Origin: an uncultured Maribacter sp.
GTDB taxonomy: Bacteria > Bacteroidota > Bacteroidia > Flavobacteriales > Flavobacteriaceae
DNA: 64,000 bases
Direction of reading: 5' to 3'
NCBI GenBank assembly: GCA_947498505.1
Contig: CANMKG010000002.1
Location: 434,001-498,000 of the forward strand
Position numbers and translations under genes: made by a program. Below the pieces are notes generated by a model. It searched no databases and was not told where the DNA came from. It was given only the letters and a program-made list of their open reading frames with translations. Every line of letters starts with the position of its first letter. The first letter of the stretch is position 1. Of the stretch, positions 9,869 through 18,210 are shown piece after piece.

Positions 9869-9876
9869 TAAATTTG
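9869..9876 (+). promoter_or_regulatory. Possible internal promoter (-7 element) before the long subunit III gene
   Basis: A perfect TAAATTTG lies 33 bases upstream of the start, but there is no clear TTG element about 20 bases further upstream. It could give internal expression of the oxidase subunits independently of cyoE. Confidence 0.45.
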
Positions 9877-9909
9877 CAGAAATTTTATTGAAACAATATT
9901 TAAAATTAT

Positions 9910-10884
9910 ATGGATACTACGGTAACAACGGAAACCCAGGGTAAAGTATGGGATGGTGGAAATGAGCCACTTAAAGCTAGTTATGGCAAAATGATGATGT
10001 GGTTTTTCCTTGTCTCAGATGCATTAACTTTTTCTGGCTTTTTAGCAGCTTATGGTTTTTCTAGATTTAAATTCATTGAAACTTGGCCAATAGCTGACGA
10101 AGTTTTTACTCACGTTCCGTTTTTTCACGGTAACTACCCAATGTATTATGTGGCTTTTATGACATTTATTTTGATTATGTCTTCAGTTACAATGGTATTG
10201 GCTGTAGATGCTGGTCATAAAATGAAAAAGAATAGTGTTATCTGGTATATGTTCTTAACCGTTATAGGAGGAGCTATATTTGTTGGTTCTCAAGCATGGG
10301 AATGGGCTACTTTTATTCAAGGAGATTATGGAGCATTAGAAACTAAAGGTGGTAGAATTTTACAATTTGTAGATGCCAATACTGGTAAACGTGTTGCTCT
10401 AGATGATTTTGCTAAAGCGGGTCATGGAGAACGTGTTGAACATGAACGAAAAAATGGAGTTTGGTTTTTTAGTGAAGGAACATTACCAACGTATACAGTT
10501 AACGAAGTAGTTGAGGGCTTTAAGGCACATTCTAATGTGTTAATAAGAACTGAAACTATTAATGAAGAAGGAGAAAAAACAGTATTATCAAGAGAGGATT
10601 CATTAAAGAAATTAGGTAGTGCAACTATGGTAGTTGAAGGAGCTAACCTTATTCATAACGAATACGGGAGTAGGCTTTTTGCAGACTTTTTCTTCTTTAT
10701 CACAGGGTTTCACGGATTTCACGTATTCTCAGGTGTAATAATTAATATAATCATTTTCTTTAATGTTATTATAGGGACTTATGAGCGTAGAGGTCATTAC
10801 GAAATGGTTGAAAAAGTTGGTCTATACTGGCACTTTGTAGATTTGGTTTGGGTATTTGTATTTACATTCTTCTACTTAGTTTAA
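9910..10884 (+). CDS. Cytochrome c oxidase subunit III, long form with a hydrophilic insertion
   Basis: 324 residues. The core matches subunit III: a WFFLVSDALTFSGF helix, QAWEWATF at about 128–135, FFFITGFHGFHVFSG at about 261–275, and the closing YWHFVDLVWVFVFTFFYL. Between residues about 138 and 255, a soluble stretch of about 115 residues rich in Lys, Glu and Gly separates the membrane helices, so the protein is longer than typical subunit III. It contains no CxxC, CxxCH or other recognised cofactor motif. The protein should stabilise the oxidase core in the inner membrane. It lies 29 bases before the subunit IV-type gene, so the two are probably co-transcribed. Confidence 0.92.
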   Translation: MDTTVTTETQGKVWDGGNEPLKASYGKMMMWFFLVSDALTFSGFLAAYGFSRFKFIETWPIADEVFTHVPFFHGNYPMYYVAFMTFILIMSSVTMVLAVDAGHKMKKNSVIWYMFLTVIGGAIFVGSQAWEWATFIQGDYGALETKGGRILQFVDANTGKRVALDDFAKAGHGERVEHERKNGVWFFSEGTLPTYTVNEVVEGFKAHSNVLIRTETINEEGEKTVLSREDSLKKLGSATMVVEGANLIHNEYGSRLFADFFFFITGFHGFHVFSGVIINIIIFFNVIIGTYERRGHYEMVEKVGLYWHFVDLVWVFVFTFFYLV

Positions 10885-10913
10885 TTCATTAATAATAAAA
10901 TAAAGCTATAATA

Positions 10914-11354
10914 ATGGCACACGAACATAAATTAGAAATCTTTAGAGGGTTATTAAAGTTTAAGTCTAACACTCAAAAAATTTGGGGAGTACTTGCTTTC
11001 CTAACCTTAGTTACTGCTGTTGAAGTTGGTTTAGGTATTGTTAAACCAGAATTTTTAATGTCCCCATTTTTGTCAAAATTTGAAGGTGGTTGGTTTGCTA
11101 CTTTTTTAAATATAATTTTAGCTCCTTTCATTTCAATGAAAGCTCTTAATCTTATTTTTATTGTGCTAACTTTAGTAAAAGCATATTATATTGCTTGGGA
11201 TTTTATGCACCTAAGGGATGAAAAAAGTGGTTTGCGAAGAGTTATTGTTTGGACACCTGTATTCTTAATAGCGTACTTATCGTTTATTCTTTTGGTAGAA
11301 GCGGACTATATTTATGAGGTATACAAAGAAGGATTCGTTACTTGGAACTTCTAA
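10914..11354 (+). CDS. Cytochrome c oxidase subunit IV-type membrane protein
   Basis: 146 residues with three to four hydrophobic helices and the family pattern AYYIAWDFMHLRDEKSGLR followed by a last helix. In bacterial oxidases this small subunit packs beside subunits I and III and has no redox centre. It follows the long subunit III gene closely and is the last gene before a terminator, so it closes the structural-subunit part of the operon. The N-terminal 20 residues are hydrophilic and probably face the cytoplasm. Confidence 0.85.
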   Translation: MAHEHKLEIFRGLLKFKSNTQKIWGVLAFLTLVTAVEVGLGIVKPEFLMSPFLSKFEGGWFATFLNIILAPFISMKALNLIFIVLTLVKAYYIAWDFMHLRDEKSGLRRVIVWTPVFLIAYLSFILLVEADYIYEVYKEGFVTWNF

Positions 11355-11376
11355 TATCATATATTTAACAATATTT

Positions 11377-11405
11377 AAAGGCGGTTTAAACACCGTCTTT
11401 TTTTA
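11377..11405 (+). terminator. Intrinsic terminator after the oxidase subunit genes
   Basis: The stem AAGGCGGT pairs with ACCGTCTT (one G·T pair) around a 6-base loop and is followed by a T-rich run. It separates the structural-subunit genes from the SCO/DUF420 genes. Confidence 0.8.
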
Positions 11406-11526
11406 TTTTTGCCTAAACCTTTTATCAAGACGCATAAGTTGGTTAAAAACACGAGGTTGTTTCAATTAAGTAATGAAATAACCATTGGATTACTCCTAAT
11501 CTACGGTTAGAAATAAAAAGTGATAG

Positions 11527-12159
11527 ATGAAAAAAACTTTTGTATTAGTTGTGCTTTTTGTGTTGCCCATTGTGGCATATCTTTTTTTTGCTTCAGGAGT
11601 AAACAATTTTGGTAAACTACCTATTTTAACCAAGCAGGTTGTAAATGTAAATACAGCCAATTCTAAAGTCAATTTTGAAGATAGAATTACAATTCTTGGT
11701 TTTTTAGGAAAAAAGGTTCTGGAAAAAAAAGGAAACGCATTTAACCTAAATCAAAAAATATATAAGCCCTTTTATCAGTTTAAAGATTTTCAGTTTGTAA
11801 TGGTAGTTCCCAAAGGAACCGAAGAAAAAGTAAAAGAATTGAAAAAGGAATTGGGTAGTCTAGGTGATAATACAAAATGGTTGTTTGTTTTTGAAGAAGA
11901 AAATGTTGTAAAACAAATATTTTCGTCTTTAAAAACGAGTTACACTCTAGACGAAAATTTAGCTACGTCAAACGTATTCATCATAGATAAAAAAGTAAAT
12001 TTAAGAGGGCGTAACGACGATGAAGATGAGGGAATAAAATATGGGTATAATACAACCTCGGTGGCGGAATTAAATAATAAAATGGAGGACGATGTTAAAA
12101 TTATTTTGGCAGAATATCGTCTAGCCCTTAAAAAAAATACGTCTAACAGAACTAAATAA
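11527..12159 (+). CDS. SCO-like membrane-anchored protein lacking all metal ligands
   Basis: 210 residues with one N-terminal membrane anchor (about 4–24) and a soluble domain that looks like a worn thioredoxin/SCO fold. There is a beta strand FQFVMVVPKG near residues 90–99 where SCO proteins have their second strand. The C-terminal section (VFIIDKKVNLRGR, then EDDVKIILAEYRLALKK) resembles the end of SCO proteins. The sequence contains no cysteine and no histidine at all, so it cannot bind copper as SCO does. Its stop overlaps the start of the true SCO gene by one base (TAATG), which implies coupled translation and a linked role. The SCO relationship is my inference from the pattern and the context. 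Confidence 0.6.
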   Translation: MKKTFVLVVLFVLPIVAYLFFASGVNNFGKLPILTKQVVNVNTANSKVNFEDRITILGFLGKKVLEKKGNAFNLNQKIYKPFYQFKDFQFVMVVPKGTEEKVKELKKELGSLGDNTKWLFVFEEENVVKQIFSSLKTSYTLDENLATSNVFIIDKKVNLRGRNDDEDEGIKYGYNTTSVAELNNKMEDDVKIILAEYRLALKKNTSNRTK

Positions 12160-12869
12160 TGAAAAACAAATATACTTACGTTTGGGTTTCTTTTGTAATA
12201 CTAGTTTTTGGTATAATTTTTATTCCAAGAATTGTAGATCGTGTTAAAAGTGGAACCGTTGTGGAGCGTGATAGAATGAGTGGTCTTGCTTTTCTAGAAG
12301 TGAATGGAGAAAAAAGAAAAGTGCCAGATTTTTCTTTTTTTAACCAAGATAGCCTGTTAATTACAAATAACGATTATAAAGGTAAAGTGTATGTGGTAGA
12401 ATTCTTTTTTACAACCTGCCCCACAATTTGCCCTTTGATGAATCAAAATTTAGTTTCTATTCAAAATGAATTCAAGGAATTTGAAGATTTTGGAGTAGCT
12501 TCTTTTACCATTAACCCTGAGTATGATACTCCTTCGGTTTTAAAAGCTTATGCAGAAAAATACGGTATTGTGAACTTGGATTGGCATCTGTTAACAGGTG
12601 ATATGGATGCTATTTATGAACTAGCAAATAAAGGGTTTTATATATATGCTAAAGAACAGGAAGACGCTCCCGGTGGCTTTGAGCATTCGGGAATGTTTGC
12701 ATTGGTAGATAAAAATGGCTTTTTAAGATCTCGCTTAGATGCTTCTAATAATCCTATAATATATTATCGTGGTACTGTCGGAGAGAAGGAAGGGCAAAAC
12801 GAAGAGGGTGAAAAGGAGCAAATCTCAATATTAAAGGAGGACATTAAAAAATTATTGGAGGAGAAGTAG
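12159..12869 (+). CDS. SCO1/SenC-type copper chaperone for cytochrome oxidase
   Basis: 236 residues: a membrane anchor at about 7–24, then a thioredoxin-fold domain. The copper ligands of the family are all visible: the CPTIC motif with Cys87 and Cys91, and His176 in FEHSGMF. SCO proteins deliver copper to, or reduce, the CuA site of subunit II. Placement after the oxidase subunits and before a DUF420 gene fits that role. The start is fixed by the TAATG overlap with the preceding gene, and one base separates its stop from the next start, so these three genes behave as one operon. Confidence 0.95.
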   Translation: MKNKYTYVWVSFVILVFGIIFIPRIVDRVKSGTVVERDRMSGLAFLEVNGEKRKVPDFSFFNQDSLLITNNDYKGKVYVVEFFFTTCPTICPLMNQNLVSIQNEFKEFEDFGVASFTINPEYDTPSVLKAYAEKYGIVNLDWHLLTGDMDAIYELANKGFYIYAKEQEDAPGGFEHSGMFALVDKNGFLRSRLDASNNPIIYYRGTVGEKEGQNEEGEKEQISILKEDIKKLLEEK

Positions 12870-12870
12870 T

Positions 12871-13407
12871 ATGGACAATATTCAGACGGAAAAGGAAAAA
12901 CGTTTTAACAAATTTATTACTATAGTTTCTATAATAATTCCTGTTGTGGTAGCCGCTTTGTTTGGAGTTAAGTTACCAAATGCTAAACCGTTATCTTTTT
13001 TGCCTCCCATTTATGCCTCAATAAACGGATTGACGGCTGTATTGCTAATTTGTGCAGTATTCGCCATTAAAAAGGGGAATAGAAAACTACATCAAAATTT
13101 AATTAATGTTTGTGTTGGGTGCTCCATATTGTTTTTGGTACTGTATGTGGCATATCATATGACGTCTGACTCTACTTCTTATGGTGGAGACGGAGTTGTA
13201 AAATATGTTTACTTGTTTATTTTAATAACCCATATTATACTTTCTATATTAATAGTTCCTTTGGTACTAAGAACATACGCCAAGGCCTATTTAAAGGATT
13301 TTGAGGGGCATAAAAAGCTAGCAAAAATTACATTTCCTATCTGGTTATACGTTGCCGTAAGTGGTGTCGTGGTTTATGTAATGATTTCTCCGTATTATGT
13401 ATACTAA
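12871..13407 (+). CDS. DUF420 membrane protein, oxidase-associated
   Basis: 178 residues with five hydrophobic helices and conserved histidines in membrane segments (AYHMTSDST near residue 95, ITHIILSI near 115, EGHKKLAKITFPIW near 145). DUF420 proteins (YozB/CtaM-like) are required for maturation of some heme-copper oxidases. The exact step, copper or heme insertion, is unclear. The gene begins one base after the SCO stop, which supports a joint role in oxidase assembly. Confidence in the family is high, while the detailed function is inferred from context. Confidence 0.88.
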   Translation: MDNIQTEKEKRFNKFITIVSIIIPVVVAALFGVKLPNAKPLSFLPPIYASINGLTAVLLICAVFAIKKGNRKLHQNLINVCVGCSILFLVLYVAYHMTSDSTSYGGDGVVKYVYLFILITHIILSILIVPLVLRTYAKAYLKDFEGHKKLAKITFPIWLYVAVSGVVVYVMISPYYVY

Positions 13408-13417
13408 AGCGGTAAAA

Positions 13418-13633
13418 ATGAAACAAACTTCTTTTTTAATTGTTTTTATATTATGTCTAATAACTCCACAGCTATTAGAGGCGCAGTGCGCCATGTGTAG
13501 AGCTGTTTTAGAAAGCGAAGGAAGTGTAAAAACGGCAGAGGGTATCAATAATGGCATAGTGTATTTAATGGCTATTCCGTACATATTGGTTGGAGGGCTT
13601 TTCTATTTTGTGTACAGAAAAATGAGATCCTAA
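13418..13633 (+). CDS. Small exported CxxC membrane protein
   Basis: About 71 residues from ATG 13418. An upstream in-frame ATG at 13397 would add seven residues overlapping the DUF420 gene. It has a signal peptide ending near LLEAQ, then a CAMC motif at residues 24–27, about 20 polar residues and one membrane helix (about 45–65) with a basic tail (YRKMRS). The start of the mature protein therefore places a dithiol outside the inner membrane. It sits 10 bases after the DUF420 gene and ends the oxidase-maturation operon. A thiol-redox or copper-handling role in CuA assembly is plausible, but I do not recognise a named family. Confidence 0.7.
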   Translation: MKQTSFLIVFILCLITPQLLEAQCAMCRAVLESEGSVKTAEGINNGIVYLMAIPYILVGGLFYFVYRKMRS

Positions 13634-13752
13634 AAACAAATTCAAACTTTAAGATATATTAGTTAACTTGTGGTGTAACAATACGTTTAAATTGTTGTCT
13701 ATTTAATTGTACAATAGTTTGTTATTGTTTTCATCAATCAAAAAGTGACTAA

Positions 13753-15000
13753 ATGTTAGACATCGAAAGATGGCAAGAGATATTTGATACTATCCGTAAA
13801 AATAAATTACGGACATTTCTCACGGGACTTTCTGTAGCTTCAGGAATTTTTATACTCGTAATTTTATTAGGTTTTGGACAAGGTATGCAGAATGGTATTG
13901 CCAAAGAGTTTGAAGCTGATGCCAGTAACCGTGTATGGGTTTGGACGCGAGTAACAACTAAAGAACATAAAGGGCTTAATCCAGGGCGTGTAATTCGGTT
14001 GCGAAACGAAAACCATGAATATGTTTCCTCAAGATTTAGTGAAGATTTGCAACATAAGTCTGGAGTATATAGGGTTCGGAATGCTGTTGTTAGCTATAAA
14101 AACGAATCTATTGGTTATGGAGTTCAGGGAGTAACTTCCGATTATCAATTTATAGAAAACCATTTTATTTCAGAAGGAAGATATCTGAACGTAAGCGACG
14201 AAAAGGTAGGTGCTAAGGTTACTATAATAAGCAACAAAATAAAACGAGAATATTTTAAAGAAGACGAAAGCCCTCTAGGGGAGTATTTGGAAATTTCTGG
14301 AATTCAGTTTAAGGTAATTGGAGTATATGGCGATAGAGGGGGTGAGAGAGAGGAGAATCGCATTTTTATTCCAATAACTACAGCTCAACGGGTATTTGGA
14401 GGGTCAGATATTGTAAATAATGTTTCGTATACCTTGCAACCTTCAGAGTCTTTCGATGACGCTGTATTGGCCTCTATTAAATTTTCAAGTAATCTTAAAA
14501 AATATCTACAAGAATCTCATACTGTAGCGCCAGATGATCAAAGCGCAATAAACGTTTTTAATACTTTGGAAGAAGCTAAAAGATACTATACGCTAACCAA
14601 TAGTATTAAATTGTTTTTTTGGTTTGTAGGAATCTGCACAATTATTGCCGGAGTTGTGGGTGTTAGCAATATTATGTTGATTGTTGTAAAGGAACGAACT
14701 CGCGAAATAGGTATTAGAAAAGCATTGGGAGCAAAGCCCTGGTCTATAATTGGAATGATTTTACACGAAGCAATTTTTGTTACCGCAATATCTGGTTTTA
14801 CGGGGCTAATATTTAGTATGGGATTGTTAGAATTACTTGGTCCTCATATAGAGGTAGATTATATTTTAAATCCGTCAGTGAATTTTAAGGTGGCAGTTAC
14901 CACAGTTTTTGTTTTAATTTTTGCAGGAGCAGTAGCTGGTTTTTTTCCTGCATGGAGGGCGGCAAATATTCAAACTATTGAAGCACTAAGAGACGAATAA
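13753..15000 (+). CDS. MacB-type ABC transporter permease (module 1, type A)
   Basis: 415 residues with the MacB/FtsX layout: helix 1 at about 21–41, a large periplasmic domain to about 280, then three helices near 283–310, 335–360 and 380–402. There is no nucleotide-binding domain, unlike fused MacB. The mechanotransmission-type segment GVVGVSNIMLIVVKERTREIGIRKALGA is clear. It is most like the permease at 18203: both have NNKLRTFLTG-like openings (here RKNKLRTFLTG) and a GMQNG motif after helix 1. It begins an eight-gene export cluster and is followed after 7 bases by a second, distinct permease, suggesting a heterodimer. Confidence 0.92.
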   Translation: MLDIERWQEIFDTIRKNKLRTFLTGLSVASGIFILVILLGFGQGMQNGIAKEFEADASNRVWVWTRVTTKEHKGLNPGRVIRLRNENHEYVSSRFSEDLQHKSGVYRVRNAVVSYKNESIGYGVQGVTSDYQFIENHFISEGRYLNVSDEKVGAKVTIISNKIKREYFKEDESPLGEYLEISGIQFKVIGVYGDRGGEREENRIFIPITTAQRVFGGSDIVNNVSYTLQPSESFDDAVLASIKFSSNLKKYLQESHTVAPDDQSAINVFNTLEEAKRYYTLTNSIKLFFWFVGICTIIAGVVGVSNIMLIVVKERTREIGIRKALGAKPWSIIGMILHEAIFVTAISGFTGLIFSMGLLELLGPHIEVDYILNPSVNFKVAVTTVFVLIFAGAVAGFFPAWRAANIQTIEALRDE

Positions 15001-15007
15001 AAAGGAT

Positions 15008-16267
15008 ATGTTTAATAAAGACCGTTGGAAAGAAATTTTAGAGGTACTAACAAGTAATTTGTTTAGGTCTATTCTAACTGCCTTTGGTGTTTTTTGGGGA
15101 ATACTCATATTAATTATTTTGTTAGCCGCAGGAAAAGGGTTTGAAAATGGCGTAAAAGCTGATTTTGGAGATATCGCTACGAATACGATGTTTATTTGGA
15201 CGCGTAATACATCAAAAGCGCATAAAGGGTTGCCTAAAGGGAGGCGTTTTAATTTTAAAATTCAAGATGTTCAATCAATAAATGACAATATTCCCAATTT
15301 AAGGTTTATATCTCCTAGAAATCAATTAGGTGGATTTAGGGGAGCCAATAACGTTGTAAAAGGGTTAAAGACTGGAGCTTTTAATGTTTATGGAGATTAT
15401 CCAGAGTTTATTAATCAAGACCCAATGACAATAACTTCTGGGCGGTTTATAAATCATTCTGATATTAATGAAAAACGAAAAATAGCGATAATCGGAGAAG
15501 GCGTTAAAAAAAGCCTTTATGATAAGGGAGAGAAAGTAATTGGCAGTTATGTGAAAATTCAGGGCGTTAATTTTATGGTTGTAGGTACCTATAAAAAGAA
15601 AAGCAATAATGGAGATGGAGAAGAAGGGCAAAACGAAATATTTGTGCCTTTTACTGCTTTTTCTCAAGCTTTTAATAGGGCTGATAATGTGGGATGGATG
15701 GCAATTACCGCAAACGACGGAACCTCTATAACCAATGTTAAGGAAAATATAGTTGACTTGCTTAAGAATAATCATAAAGTTCATCCAGATGATAAAAGAG
15801 CAATTGGATATTTTGATTTATATGAACAATATAATAGAGTAGAAAGTCTTTTTGGTGCAATGGGGTTTATAGCATATTTCGTTGGAATATTGGTGCTCCT
15901 TTCCGGAGTTATTGGAGTTAGCAACATTATGTTAATAGTGGTGAAAGAACGTACTAAAGAAATAGGTATTCGAAGAGCACTAGGGGAAGATCCATGGTCA
16001 ATTAAACTTCAAATATTAATGGAATCTATTTTCCTGACGATAATATCGGGTATGGGAGGAATAACATTTGGAGCTTTATTCATATATGGAGTGAATAAGC
16101 TACTTGAAATGAATGGACCCGTAGACATGTTTTTAAACCCAAGTGTAAGTATAGGTGTTGTAATAGGAGCACTTTTTATATTAATAATATCTGGTTTGTT
16201 AGCAGGGTTCATTCCAGCGCAAAGTGCCATAAAGGTAAGACCAATAGATGCTTTAAGAACAGAATAA
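15008..16267 (+). CDS. MacB-type ABC transporter permease (module 1, type B)
   Basis: 419 residues with the same four-helix FtsX layout and periplasmic domain. It differs from its upstream neighbour and resembles the permease at 19434: both share a TxRTSxxxKG-type stretch after helix 1 (here TRNTSKAHKGLPKGRR), a YGDYPE motif near residue 125, and a KVHPDDKRAIG-type segment before helix 2. The conserved cytoplasmic loop VKERTKEIGIRRALG is present. It probably pairs with the type A permease. The adaptor gene follows after 40 bases. Confidence 0.92.
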   Translation: MFNKDRWKEILEVLTSNLFRSILTAFGVFWGILILIILLAAGKGFENGVKADFGDIATNTMFIWTRNTSKAHKGLPKGRRFNFKIQDVQSINDNIPNLRFISPRNQLGGFRGANNVVKGLKTGAFNVYGDYPEFINQDPMTITSGRFINHSDINEKRKIAIIGEGVKKSLYDKGEKVIGSYVKIQGVNFMVVGTYKKKSNNGDGEEGQNEIFVPFTAFSQAFNRADNVGWMAITANDGTSITNVKENIVDLLKNNHKVHPDDKRAIGYFDLYEQYNRVESLFGAMGFIAYFVGILVLLSGVIGVSNIMLIVVKERTKEIGIRRALGEDPWSIKLQILMESIFLTIISGMGGITFGALFIYGVNKLLEMNGPVDMFLNPSVSIGVVIGALFILIISGLLAGFIPAQSAIKVRPIDALRTE

Positions 16268-16307
16268 GATTATCAATTAAGTACAGCAAAATATCAAAAT
16301 AGTAAAA

Positions 16308-17420
16308 ATGAAAAAATCGGTTACTAGAATTATTTTATTTCTCATTGTAATAGCTTTCGGAGGATCCATGTATTATTTATTTCAAAAAAATAATGAGGAT
16401 CCAATTGTTTACGAAACTCAGGAGGCTTCTAAACAAACCATAATTAAAAAAACTGTGGCAACAGGAAGTATTCTTCCCTTAGAGGAGGTATTAATAAAAC
16501 CTAATATTTCTGGAGTTATAGAAGAGGTTTATGTTGAGGGAGGCGATTTTGTAAAGTCTGGTGATTTGTTATGTAAAATAAAAGTTGTACCGAATTTAAA
16601 TGCCCTTAATGATGCCAGAAATGGTATAGATGAGGCTAAAATTTCATTGAATGATCAAAGAAGAAATCTAGAACGACAGAAAAAATTGTTTGAAAAAGGT
16701 GTTATTTCAAAGGTTGATTTAGAACGAGCGGAGGTTTCTTTCGACCAAGCAAAACAATCATATGGTGCAGCTACTAAAAGGTATGATATCATTAAGACGG
16801 GTACTGCTAAAGGTTATGGTAATGCTGCAAATACACAGATAAGAGCAACCGTTAGTGGAATGGTGCTGGAAGTGCCGGTAGAGGTAGGTAATCAGGTTAT
16901 TGAGAGTAATACCTTTAACGAGGGGACAACCATTGCTGCAATTGCTGATGTTGAAAAAATGATTTTTGAAGGAAAAGTGGATGAGTCAGAAGTTGGTAAA
17001 ATAAAAGAAAACCTTCCTTTGGAAATCACGGTAGGCGCAATTGAAAATAAAGTGTTTCAGGCAGTTCTTGATTACATTGCTCCTAAAGGAAAAGAAGAAA
17101 ATGGAGCAATCCAATTTGAAATTAAAGGCACACTTAAAAAACAAGATAGCGTGTTTATTAGAGCTGGTTTGAGTGCAAATGCTTCCATTATTTTGGCTAG
17201 AGCGGATAGTGTATTAGCTTTAAAAGAAGGCTTAATTCAATATGATGTCAAAACAAAAAAACCTTTTGTAGAAATAGAAAAAGGAGAACAGCAGTTCGAA
17301 AGAAAAGATGTTGAATTAGGAATCAGCGATGGCATTTTTGTAGAGGTAAAGTCTGGGGTGTCTAATTCAGATAAAATAAAAGTATGGAACGAAGTAGTTC
17401 CAGATGAACAGTCAAAATAA
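16308..17420 (+). CDS. Periplasmic adaptor (membrane fusion) protein, module 1
   Basis: 370 residues: N-terminal membrane anchor (about 6–25), biotinyl-lipoyl-like segments (LIKPNISGVIEEVYVEGGDFV near 55–75 and the matching half near 175–190), a coiled-coil hairpin between them (about 95–150), then beta-barrel domains. HlyD/MacA-type adaptors link an inner-membrane transporter to a TolC channel. It is closely similar to the adaptor at 20717, including the stretch QVIESN(T/N)FN(E/D)GTTIA. The cluster carries a TolC-type gene at its end. The hairpin looks short compared with MacA, but this was not measured. Confidence 0.93.
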   Translation: MKKSVTRIILFLIVIAFGGSMYYLFQKNNEDPIVYETQEASKQTIIKKTVATGSILPLEEVLIKPNISGVIEEVYVEGGDFVKSGDLLCKIKVVPNLNALNDARNGIDEAKISLNDQRRNLERQKKLFEKGVISKVDLERAEVSFDQAKQSYGAATKRYDIIKTGTAKGYGNAANTQIRATVSGMVLEVPVEVGNQVIESNTFNEGTTIAAIADVEKMIFEGKVDESEVGKIKENLPLEITVGAIENKVFQAVLDYIAPKGKEENGAIQFEIKGTLKKQDSVFIRAGLSANASIILARADSVLALKEGLIQYDVKTKKPFVEIEKGEQQFERKDVELGISDGIFVEVKSGVSNSDKIKVWNEVVPDEQSK

Positions 17421-17508
17421 CTTTAACAAAATATTTTGTTTTAGTTTGTAACATTTCTAACGGTTCTAAGTCTTATTGTAAAATTCCTGTTAAACTTGAT
17501 ATTATATT

Positions 17509-18210
17509 ATGATTGAAATAAAAAATCTTCACAAATCATACAAAATGGGAAGTAATTCCCTTCACGTACTTAAAGGAATTAATTTTAATGTTGAAGAAGG
17601 AGAGTTGGTTGCAATTATGGGATCTTCGGGTTCTGGTAAATCTACCTTGTTGAATATTTTAGGAATGCTTGATAATTCAGATTCTGGGGAATATAACTTA
17701 GATGGTGTTCCCATTAAAGATTTAAATGAGACCAAAGCAGCCAGGTATCGAAATAAATTTTTAGGATTTGTCTTTCAGTCATTCAATCTGATAAATTATA
17801 AAAGTGCAGCAGAAAATGTTGCCCTTCCATTGTATTATCAAAAAGTAGGAAGAAAAGAGCGTCAAGAAAAAGCATTAAAGTATTTAGAACAGGTTGGTTT
17901 AAGAGATTGGGCATCTCACTTGCCTAGTGAACTTTCAGGTGGACAAAAACAACGAGTTGCTATTGCCAGAGCGCTGGCTGCAGAGCCAAAAGTGTTATTA
18001 GCAGATGAGCCAACTGGAGCCTTGGATAGTACAACTTCGTATGAGGTAATGGATCTTATTCAGAAAATTAATGATGCTGGTAATACCATATTAGTGGTTA
18101 CTCATGAACCTGATATTGCGGATATGTGTAAGCGCATTGTTCATTTAAAAGATGGGGTAATTGTTGAAGATAAAAAAATAGAACAAGTAAGAGCAGACCA
18201 ATATGTTTGA
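17509..18210 (+). CDS. MacB/LolD-type ABC transporter ATPase
   Basis: 233 residues, a stand-alone nucleotide-binding domain. Walker A is GSSGSGKST (about 39–47), the ABC signature is LSGGQKQRVAIARAL near 144–158, Walker B with the glutamate is VLLADEPTGALD near 164–175, and the switch histidine lies in VVTHEP. It powers the neighbouring permeases. It is the only ATPase in the cluster although four permeases flank it, so both modules probably share it or module 1 uses one from elsewhere. Its stop overlaps the next permease start by 8 bases (ATG at 18203), which couples it most tightly to module 2. Confidence 0.96.
   Translation: MIEIKNLHKSYKMGSNSLHVLKGINFNVEEGELVAIMGSSGSGKSTLLNILGMLDNSDSGEYNLDGVPIKDLNETKAARYRNKFLGFVFQSFNLINYKSAAENVALPLYYQKVGRKERQEKALKYLEQVGLRDWASHLPSELSGGQKQRVAIARALAAEPKVLLADEPTGALDSTTSYEVMDLIQKINDAGNTILVVTHEPDIADMCKRIVHLKDGVIVEDKKIEQVRADQYV

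Noticed and set aside
17425-17440. Palindrome AACAAAATATTTTGTT after the first adaptor gene, as a possible terminator
   Set aside because: The stem is almost entirely A–T and no long T run follows, so it is too weak to call. It is listed only because it lies between adaptor 1 and the ATPase.
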